Shown in pieces: positions 13,301-28,300 of a stretch of 64,000 nt of DNA (positions within the stretch are counted from its first letter, which is position 1; each line of letters starts with the position of its first letter). Made by a program: the position numbers and the translations under genes. Under the pieces are notes generated by a model. The model made no database searches. It saw only the letters and a list, made by a program, of their open reading frames with translations, and was not told where the DNA came from. Source of the stretch: Vanilla planifolia (lineage: Eukaryota > Streptophyta > Magnoliopsida > Asparagales > Orchidaceae); the NCBI GenBank assembly GCA_023846275.1, contig CM043878.1, forward strand, positions 8,301,501-8,365,500, given 5' to 3'.

Positions 13301-16300
13301 GAATGTTCATCAGTTCCATGGTGCTGTTGTTGTGTCAGTTGCATCAGTTGTGGAACCATTCCTTATTGTTGAACATCGGGAAAAACTTGTCCAGGTTGCA
13401 TTTTATGTTTTTTGGTCCCTTGCTTGTTATTTATTAATCATTTGAGTTTATCTCTTTTGGCATAATTCTTATTGCATTCCTCAAGCAGGGTAAGTTGCAG
13501 GAATTTTACCCTAAACTGATTCATGGTGCATGCATTGATGTTCTTTTAGAGGTATGTACTATGTTCTTAGATGCTTATTATTTGAAAGGTGGGGTGAATG
13601 GGGTTAACAATTGAGATTTCCCTTTTAAGATTTCTCCTGCTAAGAAGTTTTCTATTATTCTTTTCAGGGAAAGATGATATGTAACGGCCAACCAGCACCA
13701 GAGTCAAATCCTAAATGGCTTCCAGCTAAATTGCTAGCGCTGGTACTTTCCCAAATGTAGTTTGCTACCAACACTTTTTTTCTTTTGCAGTTTCAGCTTC
13801 TCGTTGGTTTGATACTGCCGAAATATTATCCTGCATTACTTATCTATTAGCATTTTCATATGACAGATAAATTCATTAATGATGTATCATTATTTCTTCA
13901 TTTACCAAAAAGCTATCTATGCTATTGATTATACTTTACAATATTTTTTTTCTTTTATTTTGGCCAAAGTCTTTTTTAATATGTACTAATGCTAGAAAAA
14001 ATATGACATTGGTATTTTGATTTTACATTGAACTTTTGCATAACATTATGGTCAATAGAAAGTTAAGTTGATGTATGATTTTATGTTTCTAAATCTTTTG
14101 CATTTAAATCCTTCTATTAAGTGATTACTGTAATTTTTAAAATTTTTAGTATCATTTTTCCTAAAAGAGGAGAAATTACTTTCTAAAGAAATAACAACTT
14201 ATGCCCATGAAACTCTTAAGTGATCATCATAATTAAATTTTTGTATTTTTGCTTACATTATTGTCTTTTTATTCCTTTTTATTTTGAAAGCTCATTGGCC
14301 ACTTAGCCCACTTGCATGTCCTACCCTCTTGCACTCTACCCTCTCTCTCTCTCTCTCTAAACCTTCCCTCATTCCCACTATCCCTCCATTATCTCTTTTT
14401 CTCTATCTTAATCTATGCATGCATTTCCGTTGGACACGACGTGAAAGAAAGGAAAAGTAGGTTAAGAGAATTTTGGATAAAGAAAGAGAAACTTTAGTGA
14501 TTTAACATTAATAAAAAAAAGAAACAAATGGTAGGTATATTAAGAAAGATACAAGGATTATAAGCTTTAAAAAATGATATAAAATGAAAAGAATTAGAAT
14601 TAAAAGGAAATTACAGGTGTTGAGTTCACAAGACACATCAAAAGGGTGTGTTGAATTAGTGTTTTAACTTTTTTTGCAATATGATTCAAGTCTTTTATTT
14701 CCAACTTCAAAATTCATACCCACACATCAAATTAAAGTATTTAACAAGTAAATACAAAGTACAGTGTAAGGAATGCTGTAAGAAAAAGATACAATTAAAT
14801 TTTAAGTGGTTTGTGTGATATCCTTGTGTTAATTATATTGTAACTACATGATTGTACAATTATATAGTAAAATGATATTTCAAAAGTAGAAGAAAATAAT
14901 GTTATTTTGACATTGTTTCAAAAAGCATGTAATCATGCGAAGATATTTAGAATGTTAAACTAGACATGCAAATGAGTGGAGCTCATTAAAAGGAATATAA
15001 TGCTTTTGGTTTGTAATTTTCGAAACTCAGTTATATTGGTTATGAATTTCATAATAAAATTGAGATATTTCCTAAACGATTTTATGATAAGTGATTATCG
15101 TTAAGTCTACCAATCTTAAATGTAATCTATAAAATATGTTAAGTAGATATATTAGATTATCACAACGAGTACTTGAAAGATTTTTTATTATCAAAACTGA
15201 ATGCTATCTTTTGTGTTTATGGGTTCTAACAAAATGGGATAAAGATGGTTAAGAGAGAGATTTTATAGTTATTGAAATTTAGATATGATGAAAGAAAATA
15301 TAAGTTGATATAAGAATCATTTTTAGAAGTACAATTGTTTTGGTATTGTCTTTAATAAATTATTTTATTTTCAAAGAGGAGAGAGATAAGAGGAAGTGAT
15401 GGGAAGAAGAGAGAAACTTTAGTGATTAATAATCATGTACAAAAATATGAAAAGTTATATGACTTTTTAAAAAATTTATATATTGAGAGAGAAGTTTTTT
15501 GTTATACAAAAATTAGTGCACAAAACTACTACCCAACGTATGAAAATATGTTTTTTAAAATTACATATCTATTTTTGAAAAATTCTCTTGGATTTTTTTT
15601 TCATGATTTTTTAATAATTTTCTTAAGATAAAAGTCATTTTGAGAAATTGTAATATTGTTAGTGTTCTTAATATGAAATTTGAAGCATAAATTTGAAAAC
15701 ATTTTTCGAAGGTCATAGCCAAACTATGTGGATCATAACCATACTGTGTAGGGTTTAACTCATGATTGCAGTAATCACTAGTGTTCTTTACCACTTGGGG
15801 CAGTTGGCACCCAATAGATTTGAAAACATGATTTGTATCAATATTCTATTTAGCTTAGTGTAATGTATGTAAATCTAATGTAACATAATTTGTTTAAAAT
15901 ATGCCTTAAGAATAATCTGTGTCCATGTGGTTGGATTTAGGCTTGTTGCTTCCATTTTGGTTATTTGATTTAGTCTCGTCCTTGATGCCGTCTTTTTATA
16001 ACGAGAAATTCTATCTTTTACAGCCATAAAACTATTTTTACCTACAATTATCAATACAATACAAATTTTTCATGTGTTAAAAATCTTATTAAATCATAAC
16101 CATACCTAATTATGAATTCCTAAGGGAGCTCAGCTCTCACATGTTCCATTGGATTTGGATTAGCTTGTTTTGGCATCACCCTAGAGAAATTGTTTTTATG
16201 CAACAGAAGCCTCTTTATTTCATTTTTGAGAATTTTTTTTTCGAGTTGCTAAATAGATGCTATTCATCTGTCTTTCATTTTGTTAAATTAAGACATTATT

Positions 16301-19300
16301 GTGTTTATTTATACTCCTTTTACTAGTTTAATTTTTGGCTTCATAAATAATGTACTTTGTAACATGTTCATATGCATCAATTTGACCCATTTTTAACACT
16401 ACTGTATGATTTTTGGTTCATGTTAGGTTGATGTTCCTGATTCTTCTGATGCTCTCCTATCACTATTTGGAGGTCAATCTTCTTGGGAAGCTTCTTGGTC
16501 CTTGACTCCTTTCAATGCTCATCAAACATTCTCGTTTGTTGGCTTTGAAAAAAAGGTTAAACCAATTCATCCTCAGTAATTTTTAGTTCCTTTATTAGTG
16601 CTAATATAAAGCTTCTATCAATCAATTTATCTCTATTTCTTTTTTTTTTAAAGAACTTTATTTCAAGAAATTTAATATTTATAACGTAATTTCATGGAAT
16701 TGTTGTTTGGTGGAACACTTAAACAAAGAATTCATTTAATTGACTACTTAATAGAAATAAAGCTTGTTGGAATTTTTGTTAATTAATCACTCAAATTTAT
16801 TTTATCATGCTTTTAAAGATGAAAATCATTGACTAATTTGTATTAAAAAATTCGCAAATTAAAATTGAATTTACCCTATAAGTTATTAGGTAAAAAAGGT
16901 GGTAACTAACTAGATTGTAGCAGCATGGATGAAGTGGAGCAGATTCTGTATTGTGTACTAAAACAATTCTACCCATGCTTGTCGCCAATCATATGATACT
17001 ATTCATATTGACGATTTTATAATCTAGAATGTTTATCAATAAATCAGTGTGTTGGGAAGATGAAGATGTAACTAAGGATCAAGGGCTATGCAAGCAATGG
17101 ATAGTCAACTAATATGGTTCAAGCAGTGAAAATGTTGATAGAAGCTTTGGTAAGAAGGAAATCATTCCAATTTTTTAGAAATAAAATGTTTGATAAAATG
17201 GCTGAAAGGGCTACAAAAAGGTTGTTTAAGAAGGATGTTGCATTTGTAGAGCCTAATGAAATGTAGTAGGAGAGATAGTGTAGTTGACCACTTCGTGGAA
17301 TTGAGGATGCTTATTGTAGCATATTGTATTTTTTTAGTTTCATGAGTACTAGATTTTGAGTTCCACAATTTGTATATAATATTATGTTGTTATCAATACA
17401 TAATTTTTATATGTTCAAGTATAGTTTATTTAGAAATCAAAACAAGCATGCCTAATGATGTCGGCAAAATGAAGAAGAATCGTTGGAAGTATTAATATTT
17501 TGGAGCAATAACTTTTATTAGTTACTTGTATTATAAAATTAATTGATTGAAATTGGATTGAATATTGTGACAAAATCAATCACATTATTATTGGATATTG
17601 ACAATAATTTCATATGCATGTGATATATTTCTCAGCTTTATGCATGTAAGAACTTACTCATACAAAACAAAATACATTAAGATGAGAGGTATTAGCAATG
17701 TGCTTAGAGAAAGTAGGTTTTTTAATTCAAGACCTGTTTAAGACTATCTTACAAATACATTAAGCTAAGAAATACTAGCAATGTGCATTGAAGAATAAGT
17801 TTTCTTTCCTAGGCTCATTTAAGACTATCTTACAAATTTTACAAAATAATAAGTCTTAATTTGATAATGTTGTGTTGAAGATGTTTTTGTACTCTGCTAA
17901 AATCAACTAGTTGTGCAACAGTTATTATACAAAGTTGTCTAACAAAGATGGGGTGCATGTATAATATTGAGCTGTTGTTATCATGCTTTGCATGTAAAAA
18001 TACGAATTTCTTAATTTTTATAAAAGAAAATTGAAGTTAAACTCTATGAAATTGAGACAAAAAAGGACTTAGGGCCACCTTTTTCATCAGATGATATATA
18101 CTTATGGGACCATAAAACCTATTTGTCCATTGCATAAGATAGTCACTAAGAAATCCTCCATTCAAAGAAATAACTATAAGAGATCAACCAATGTCACAAT
18201 TAAGGATTTTGTTACCCTTATCAAAGTATGGGCATCAATACTAGACAAAATTGTTGTGAGGAGAGAGATCTCGCTCATAGTAGACCAATATAAATGATGT
18301 GACTCGCTAAAATATAATGGTAGCCCATACAAGTATTTACCCATATGTTATTGCTTCTCAAGACTTTTGAATGGCTTCGTGTACTTTTGAACAAGCACAC
18401 ACACATTGGATAACCTAAAGGCAATCATTAATAATAGTTTTCTTTCTAATGGTCATATTAGCGAGGCATGATGTAAGCAATGGGAGTGTTGTTCTTTTAG
18501 TTGCTTTTTAATGAATTGTTGCATAAAATATATTGTTATGTCCATTTATTATGATTTCCTTTCTCAATGAGGCAACTGCCATTGTTGTTGCCTTCTTTGC
18601 TTCCTCTTTCATCTCACTTCTTTGTAGTTCTTGAACTTTGGAAGCTTTGCTAAATGCAGGTCCTTACAAAATAGTAAGTTTTCTATTTTCCAAAGTCGAC
18701 CTACTTGTGTTTTTACTCGCCACGTTTTAAGGGCTGCATTTCCCTCCTCTCCCCACACCTCTTTGGTGTTTAATTGCCAATTCCCCTCTCTTGGATTGTT
18801 TCTTTAGTTTGCTAAGAGGGCTTCCTTGGTAAGGACTGTTCTATATGGACAAAAAGGATGAGTATTGCTGAAAGGGCTTCCTCCATTTCTCCTCCACTCA
18901 TTTAGGGACCTTTGATCGATTTGAGTGCCTTTCGTCTCGTTTTTATTGTTAGTTTTGACCCTGAGAACTTCTATGCCCTTATGATTTAGGGACCTTTGAT
19001 TGATTGGAGTGCTATTCGTCTCATTTTTCTTGTCATTTTTGCCTTCAGGGACTTCCATGCACTTATGACCCATTCTCGTTAGGAGTCCTCAGTAGACTTT
19101 TTGGACTCCAAATGATTTAAATGAGAATACTACTTCATAAGTTCATAAGATAAATGACCATACACTATCAACTTTGATGTGGATACTTGTATTGATACGA
19201 TGATAGATTATGCTCATACTGAAATTGTAAATAACTAAGCATTTGCTCATTCCATACTTAGCATTGCCCCTCCCTAGCTATTAGTCGATGATCTTCATTG

Positions 19301-22300
19301 GGCCTACTTCATTTTACACTGGCACTTTTCTTGATGTGACTTTGACTTTGCTTTCAAATTTGTATTGAAGAGTGTTTTCACCCAATGTTCAATGTCCTCA
19401 AAACACATCTACCACCACCTATGGCTCAATTTTGTAGTCTCGTCCAACAAAGTGATTCAAGACAGGCAATCCATATAGAATTGCTCCCTTTTTGGGTGCC
19501 ACATTCCCTCTCATGCTCACATTATTGAAGAAACTAATAAGACTTGGAAACCAAGGGGCAGCTTGGATGTTTTCACCACACATGGGTGATTTTTCCTGGT
19601 CAAATTTTCATGTAAGGAAAACTTAATGAATTTTCTTAAAGGGGATATTTGAACTATAGGTGGAAGGACCTTTGTCCTCTCAAGATGGGCAATGAACATG
19701 ATATTTGAAAGGGACTTGTTTGATCATATTTTAGTTGAGATCAAACTCCAAGGCATATCCCTCCAAGTCAAAAATACTAAATTTCTATAATAGTTGTAAG
19801 ATTTTTTGACAAGACAATTATGATGGACCACTTGACTGTACCATTCTACTCACCATTGCCAGATATGTGACATTGCTTGCCACTTTCCAAGATAGATTCC
19901 AATTCAATATGGTGACAATGTCTTCCACAGTCCAATAGAATACAATTGCAGTTCAATTTATGTCAAAGCTGCTGTACTTTTGCTCTACTCTTTGTTGCAC
20001 TTAGACAATTAAACATGATCATCCCTTAGAGGTAGACACTATACAACCAAGTCATCTTCCAAGTGACTCAATTGCTGATAGTGAAGATTTCTTTTTTGCT
20101 TAGGTGCAGAGGAACCAATAGAGTCAAGGGTTGGCTTCCAACTAGACCCATCTACCAAACTATTAAGCCCGCCCTTCCTCTCACCCCTTTGTTTATCCAC
20201 ATGGATACGAGATGGCTCCCACTATACATAGTGGCTCTCACTTTTGTTATGATCCAGTCAAATGCTATTGATGTTCTTGTTACTACTATTGTTACTGTTC
20301 CCTTTGTAGGTAGTTCAGCTAGCTCACTTAACATAGAAGTGAAGGGCGATGTCGAGAAGAATGGACAAAAAATTGGAAGAAGAAGAGTCATACTCAATAA
20401 ATTGTGACAACGGAGTTGGCCACCAAGCCTACTTTAAGTGTTTGCCATTAAGCCTTCCCTACTCTTATCACCAAGTAGTAGGAAAAAGGGAATATGATTC
20501 AAAATCAATCAAAAAGATTCATTCATTTGAAAACATCTTCGATTTATAGAAATGTGCATCAATGCATAAGAAATTACAACTACAAATACAATTACAAAAA
20601 ACCAATAACAACTAGACCTCATGAATATTGCATCTAGAAGCTACTTAAACAAAAAGAAAATATTGGAAAATGCCTTCATAAGATGTTCAAGAAGTTGGGT
20701 CAAGATTAGCTCCCTTAGGCTCAAAACAAACTCCTTTTATCATGATTCTTTGATAAGCCTATGATAATAAGTTTGTTTTTGCATTTGGGTCTACCATGCT
20801 TTTGCTCCAAATTCTCCTCATGTTTTGCATCACCGCCCTAAACTTTCATCGATTGGTCACTGAGAACCTTGGCACTACTTAACCTTTTAACAAATTTGAA
20901 AACCTTACTGCCAATGATTCTAGGGTTGATGCCTACATGCCCGCTTTCTCTCTTGATTTTGGTGTTGTGTCTCTTCTCAGTCTATTGGCCACTCCCTCTA
21001 GTGTCATTGGCATGTCAATTCATTGTCAATTCTCCTTTGTATTTTTTGTTGTTTGATCTTGCTAGGGACCATCCATTATTTTGGAATTAAAAACTTTCTT
21101 CCATGACAACTATGTAACAGACTTTTATAGTTAATCATTGGGCAATGCTCTTAACATTTTCAAAAAAGGAATTGTGACATCATCAAAGTTCCACATAACA
21201 TATACGATTGTTCTGTTGTTATTCAATTTTTCAGCTTTCTTGGAACAGTCTCGTGTTCCCTAAGTAGAAATTCAGCTTGACAGTTGTACTTCATAATTAA
21301 ACATTGTTGTAAAAAATAATGCTCTAAGGTAAGTTGAATGAACAGTTTCTTCTAGGTAAGCATCGATTGCAATGTAGAGTAAATGAAATTATCCATTACT
21401 TGTCTTTAGGAATATAAGATTAAAGAATTTTTGGAGACTTTTGACCTGTTAATTTGCACAAAAGAGGCATTAATGCATTATGTAACATAGTTTTGATTAT
21501 ATTATGAATCTTTTTAAGGAGCATGCCTTATCATTTCTGTAAAGGCTGGATGGATGTGCTAGCTTGAAGATGTGTATGTGCTAATTATGTTTTTCAAATA
21601 AATTTTAATTTTTTTTTAATCTTCTAGAAGAGATCTAAGTCCTAATTCCTCAGCTATCATGGTTGTCTTCTATTTTTATTACTCATATATGGAGCCAGCC
21701 TATTCTACATCTGATCATTTTCCCTGTCCATGTTTAATTTGTTTGTTTTTGCATGCATTTGATGTTTTTGATAGTTGTATTTGATAAGATTCAAAGAAGC
21801 TACTGTTTGATATGTCAGGTGGAAAATGATAACGAGTTCAGAAGGGGTGTTTACTTGGAAGAGTCAAATAGCCCTGATATTCTGGCTAATTCAATCACAA
21901 GGGTTTCTTTCTTTGGCATTTTAACTCCAGAGATGAAGGTAATTTCAATAGACTGATACTAATTTCTAGCCAAAGCACGCTCCTGTGATTTTGTTTAATC
22001 CATAGAGTTGTCCATGGTTCTTGTTTTCCTTATGGCACAACATTTTGGTGGTTGACAATACCAAGATTAAGTCATTAAGATTAATGAAGCATGTAAAACC
22101 TGTTAACTCAAGAATGAAAAGTGATGTGATGGAACACTTGAATAAAATTTCAGAAGGCTTGAAATCCAAGAGGGGATCAAAGCTTGATACTTGTAAGAGA
22201 ATCAAAAGCAAATTGAATCTCATTTGAAAGCACTTGTGAATTGCTAGAAAAAGTAGAGCTATGAAGGTTTTGCTATGGATTGCCAGAGGCGCAGCAATGG

Positions 22301-25300
22301 ATCAGTGATGTGAATCCATCAAGCTCAATAGTATAAGTTACTAGCCACAAGAGATAACGGTGTTCTTGTTATGGGTTCCTTATTTCATGCTTCTGAGAGA
22401 ATGGCTTGTATGTTGTATGTATGTTGATGACTATTTTGGCACACAACCGATACCAAATGCAAAAAGGAACTGAAGAGAATGAGACTAGAAAAAGTTAAGA
22501 GAAAGGGACATGACAATACTGCACGTGCATGGATTCCTTCTTGTAGTTCCCTTAGGCTCAAAAAGATTGGAGAACTCTAATTTCGTGCAATTTTCATTTA
22601 TTAAAATTCTTATATCTTTCCATCTAAAGTTGGAAATGTAATTTGTTTACTGTTATAACAAAATAAAGGAACAAAGAATAAAAGGACAAAATATTATGAA
22701 AACTAATGTTTAAAGGAAAATATGTTTATTTAAAATAAAAAAAAAACCTCTTATAGTGTTAATCCAAGACCATAATATTTCCAAATAAGTTCAGATTCAT
22801 AGCAGCACACTTTTCTAATGAGTATGGATCCCTGGCACTTGTGATCTTAGGGCCATTATTTGTCTAAGACTCCTACAATGAGCTCAAATATCTTACCAAG
22901 TCTAAAAATATGAGGAAGATTCATAGCTTTAGCAATGATATCTGATGTATTCTCAATACTAGGAGCATGATGAGTGTTGTTCTTCTTGGTCAACATAGTC
23001 ATGAACAAAATTATAGTTGACTTCAATATTTTTTGTTCTTTTATGAAATTTAGAATAGCTTGCAACATGAATTGTGGTTTGGTGTCACAATTTAGGATCA
23101 TAGGTTTTGTAATTGGGAAACTAAAATTAGTTAGAATAGTTTTTGCTAAATATTATTGTAGAATTTAAGAAAAAACTAATTATTTTGATTTATTAAGTCA
23201 AAAATAACTAAGCTCAATTGACTTCATCACAAGTATTATCTTGAGATAATGTTTTGATATTTTTATGAAAATTGTTTAATCATAAATCTATTTATTTATT
23301 GAAATCTAAAAGATAGTAGAAACTTCTAGAATAATAATTACTTTGAAGTCTTCTAGCATAATGAAATATAAATTGAGAAATTTGATGGCAATAATGACTT
23401 TAATATGTAGAGGATCAAGATGTGAACATATTTAACTAAGGAAGGTTTTCTCAAGGCCTTAAATGGCATAGAACAACAATATGGAACAAACGAGGAGGAA
23501 GAAGGGATTGACCAAAAGGCTCTTGGTTCAATTTAATTGTGCTTGGGGTTGAAGTTTTTTTGAAATCTTGCTTATCAAGAAACCATAAAGGATTTATGGA
23601 AAATGTTAGAAATCTTTTATATACCAAGTCACTCTCAAATTGATACTTGATAACAATTTTTTGCTTTTGCATGACATGTGATACATTTCTTCAAGAGCAT
23701 CTGGATGCCTATGATTTTTTTTAATCTTTCTAATTTTGATGTCAAGTTTGAAGAAGATAAGATTTTAATAATGTTATGTTCCTGCCTCAATCCTTTGAAC
23801 ATTGGATTACAATCTTACTATATGGCAAATAAATAATTAATTTGAAAGAAGTGAAGGCTCCTTTGTTATTAGATAACTTAGAAGAATGTGAAAAAGGATA
23901 CTCTAGTGAAAGTTTGTTTGTTAGAACAAGTGTAAGCAAAGAAAAAGCCAATAAGGATAGGTCAAAGTCAAAAACCAAGCATCAGGGTGAATGTCATTAT
24001 TGCATAAATCTTAGACAATGAAAATCTAAATATAGATTCTTATAAGCAAGACTTAAAAAGGAAAAAAAAGAGAAAAAGTGGGAATCAAACTCCAAGGCAG
24101 TTTTAGTTGCTAAAGAATGTTTAAATGAGTTAGATAAAGTTTTGAGAGCTTAGATTGTTCGCTTCTACAAAGGATTAGATTCTTGATTCTGATTATTCCT
24201 ATCATATGACATCTCATAGGGATTAATTCATTACTTTAAGGTACTTGATGGTAGAAATGCCCTCATGGGCAATGATATGACTTGTCAGATTGTTGGAATA
24301 CGTTTAATTCAGATCTGGAATTGTATAATATAAAGTTTTCCCTTGTCTCAATAGGTTTTAACCTTATTATTAGAAGCATGAGCTATAGCTCTATATTCTT
24401 CAACACTTGATTTGGTCATTTGGCTACTGCACTCTACTTTTTACTTTTCAAGTTATTTCATCTAGATAAAAATAGTGGCATAAGGATGACTTCTTGTCTT
24501 CTATTGAATCAGCATAGCTTGCAATGGCTTCTACTCTTAGATGTTCATACTTAGTGCAGAGAGTACCTTTTTTAGATTCTTCTTGATATACCTAAGGATG
24601 TAAAGAATTGCTTCCTAGTGTTTCTACTCAGGAGATTGCATGTGCTAGCTCACAGCTATACAACAAAAGACATGTTTGGCTTGGTTATAGTAAAGCATAT
24701 CAATTTTTCAACTAATTTATGTCATTAATGAAAACTTCTCATAAGACTTATCATTATATTTGTTGGGTGTCAGTAGGCATGTCAATAAGCTTACACCAAA
24801 GCAAACCATTGTCATTGAGGAGATCAAAGACAAGGAGATTCCCTTCCTACTATAAGCAAACTCTATTACTAAGAAATACTTGGGATGCCCTGGGTGTTTT
24901 CTTAGCAATGTTTATATAATATTTGACCTTTTGTAATGCCTTATTGATCACTGATGGTTGAAAGAATATTATGAACATAAACAACCAACAAGACGAAGCC
25001 ATTTGAGGATAGTCGAACAAACATCAAATGATCAATAGTAATACTACAGAGTTTGACTTCTATAAGGACCTTGGAGAATTTGTTAAAAGAGGTACAAGGA
25101 TTATATCTCAGATGATAAATGATTTTCTTGAGTTGCAATGGTTTCTCTGTATACACATCCTTATTAAGATAATCACAAATAAAGGCATTGTCCTTTTCAA
25201 AAATATAAAGTAATTGCTGAACTTCATGTATAATAAAGACCAAGTTCTGTTGTGCTAAGAAAAAACAATATTCAAATTGATTTGATCTAGTAAGCATAGT

Positions 25301-28300
25301 TAATCCTATACACCTGAGTGAAGCTTTTCGTGATCATGCAAGACCATTGCTTATCTATAGTGCTATGAGGATTGTATTTGATATTCATTAAGTATTGTCA
25401 TAAGATTAGATTATTTCCGTGTAGTACTGTACAGAATCTCAAGTATTTCATGTTTGTGGAGCAGTCTTTGAAATGTCCATATATTGTTTCCATTAAGGAT
25501 CTCATAAAGCTTCTTGATACAACTTGGGAAGATTAAGAGGTCTAGGATTGGGCAAGTTGGTAAAAAAATGAGTCAAAGGTGTTCAAATGACAAATAGGAT
25601 TGTATATGATAATCCACGTATTATTTTAACCTTGTTTGTAAATCAATAGATTGATTATGATTAGAACTTTGAATAGGTGGACTTAGTCATGTTGGGTGAA
25701 GCTAAGGCACAAGACAAGGTATAGAAAAATATGAGGGTAGTTATGGGGAGGGAAGAGGCTCATTGGGATGGAGAGGAATAGGTGGAGAGGTTCCAAGAGG
25801 GAGTGTTGTATTCTACTCTAATTCATATATTTAACATTATCACTATGACTTGCACCATTTTTTTTTAAATTGCAGCAGTTGGGCTTTATTTTTTCCTTCT
25901 GTTTGTGTTGTTCCTATTGTATTTGGAGTTTGTTGTCTGTAGCTTGGATGTATGTGTCTTGTATGAGTTTGGATGCATCCTGGAGGAGTTTCAAGAATTC
26001 TTTGACTTACCAGTTTATTTGGAGATTTGTATTAGTCAATTAGTTTCAGCATGCAACCAAAGGGCCAAATCAATTGACAAACAAACAAGCGTGCAAGTCT
26101 TGAGTCAATTGTGCCATTTGACTTGTTTGGTTGATTCATCCAAATCAATCAAGCTACCAAATCCACAGAGTCATAGACGAAATGGCTTAAGTGGAACCTG
26201 CAACAATTGAAAATTTTCAACATGTAGTCAAGTCTCTCTTGATAGATTTTTCTTTTCTATTGGTGTATTTGTCTTGTGTTTGTAAGCTTTGTTCCTTAGT
26301 ATCTTTCATATCCCTCTAAACTTGTTGTCTAGATTGCATGGAACATTATAGTTTTCCTATCCAAGTTCCTTGTTGTACTTTGTCCTTTTCAATATATTCA
26401 GAACTTGTTGATGATTGATTTTGTCATTCCTAACTTGGCTTTTGTACTTTGAGAGAAATAAATAAAATTATTACAATTTTCCCGTAGATATTAAGTAAGC
26501 TAGAGGGATCTATTAACTGCATAGAGAAAATCAAATATGAATGTTGTACTAAGGATTCATGGTCATGTTTGTCCTTAGCATTGATTAATTGAATGATCAT
26601 ACTAGTCTCAAAGAAAGTAGAGAGGAAGTGACTAACTATCATAGCTAGTTTGTGAATGTTATGGTTCTTTTATTGCGACTCCTATAGGTTTCGTTGCAGC
26701 TTGAAACAAGCATAAATTACTCAAATCTTTGTGGTTAAAATTTAATAATTTTGTGACCTGAAGAAACATAAGACAGTGTTGAGCCAATTAGAGATTGCAG
26801 AATCAACCATCAAATTGTGTTGAAAAGAAGGATCTAGTCCATAGAGGTACTTAGAAACAAAAAGTAATTCATTCCATGTCTTGTAGATAATAGAATTAGA
26901 GGGATATGGATGATAATAGGAAAGCTTTTTCCATTTTTCTTGTAGAGTGCTTCAGTACTTTTGGATAGACATCATTTTTTCGGGGGAGATAAAGGAAGGC
27001 ATAAAGGTATTACCCTCTTGAAAGTGCATATACCAAAGAATCCCGCATGACTTTGGTGGTGTCCTCGTACATGACTAAAGAGACGATGGATGGTTCCAAG
27101 CTATTAGGCATCTTTGTCAGGACAACATAATCAGGGTTTTCAAAGGTGATAAATTTGACTATATCATAGCAGTTTTGAGGAATTCATTAATGTGGTGGTG
27201 CCTTCCAAGAGTCCTCAAGAAAGTGAAAGACCCTCCACCAAAAAATATGGTTTATTCCACTTAGTTTGATTTTACTATTGATTGCAAAGAAGAGTTTGGC
27301 TTTACAAATGGAAGGAACAAAAGCCATGAAATTGTACCTGAAGAGCTAGGAGGAAGGAGAAATGAATTTAGTATTTGCATGGGACGTTTAAGAAGAGCAG
27401 CCAATGGAGGATTTCGGAACAGGTAATAGATCTAGTTCTAGGCACTATGCTGCAGAGAGTAGCACTAGATGCAGGAATTGAGGTGGTATTAGGGGGATAG
27501 GTGGTGAAGCAATGCAGAGTAAGGCATGGTAGCATAATGGGCCGCTAGCTTGTGTGCATGGCTGGTCGACTTGAGAAATAAGGCTGTTATGGAAAACAAA
27601 AGGGCTATGGTGTAGTGCAAGGCATGGAATTAATTTCATTTTAATGCCACATTGAAATGAAAAATATGATGTGCATTCAAATGGAAAAGCTTCCCATTTA
27701 TTGGAGAAAGGTACATTAAATATTCGTTGCCTTTAGTGGAAAAAGGTACCTTGAATATTGATTCAAGGCATTGATATTTCCTAATATATACAGATGTGTA
27801 GCAACATACTTTCTTAATTAGAATGGATCTATGATTGTTGTTATCTCATGGCTATGATGCTGCTTCACAACTGGAAAAGCTAAACAAATGAAACCAAATG
27901 TGCAAAATTTTGCAAGCTATCAGTTTATATCTAGAAATCATTCTTTTTTACATCCTTATTTCTAAATCACCGTCTCACTGTCTGTGTGACATTCATGTTA
28001 AGACACAATTGCCTTCATCCATAATTCATTTCAAAGAAAATCAAGAACCAGCATCGGTAAAGAACTATTATCTATCCAAAATTCATTTTGAAGGAAAGGA
28101 AGAACAAAATGTGGCTTCCTTTAATTTGACTGTGGTGTACGTGTGCAGAAACTCTAGGAACTTGACTACCACAATTCAGTATCTTGTTGCTAGATTCATT
28201 GAACAAAATGGAAGGTTGGTGTTGTTAAGCTGATATGGCTGCATGTTGTGTGCAAAATTATGTTCTTTGTGCATGTGTTCTCATTTTAACATGTGTTTTG

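Larger units (their letters stand above)
16556..21818 (+). other. DEG15 intron 6 (5.3 kb)
   Basis: The intron holds two local tandem duplications (17671-17836 and 18900-19067), listed separately. The stretch from about 18600 to 20600 has less biased composition and longer open frames than its surroundings, as expected of decayed transposon sequence, but no domain could be recognised in any frame. Confidence 0.5.

Noticed and set aside
20063..20407. Plus-strand open frame of 114 codons in DEG15 intron 6
   Set aside because: No similarity could be recognised in the translation and the minus strand is also open there; perhaps decayed transposon sequence but not supportable as a gene.
22021..22227. 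Plus-strand Lys-rich open frame just after DEG15 exon 7
   Set aside because: Could be a retained-intron tail or chance frame; the exon 7 to exon 8 junction is complete without it.
27898..28233. Plus-strand open frame of 111 codons in DEG15 intron 7
   Set aside because: No recognisable domain, no splice connection to DEG15 (exons 7 and 8 join in phase without it).
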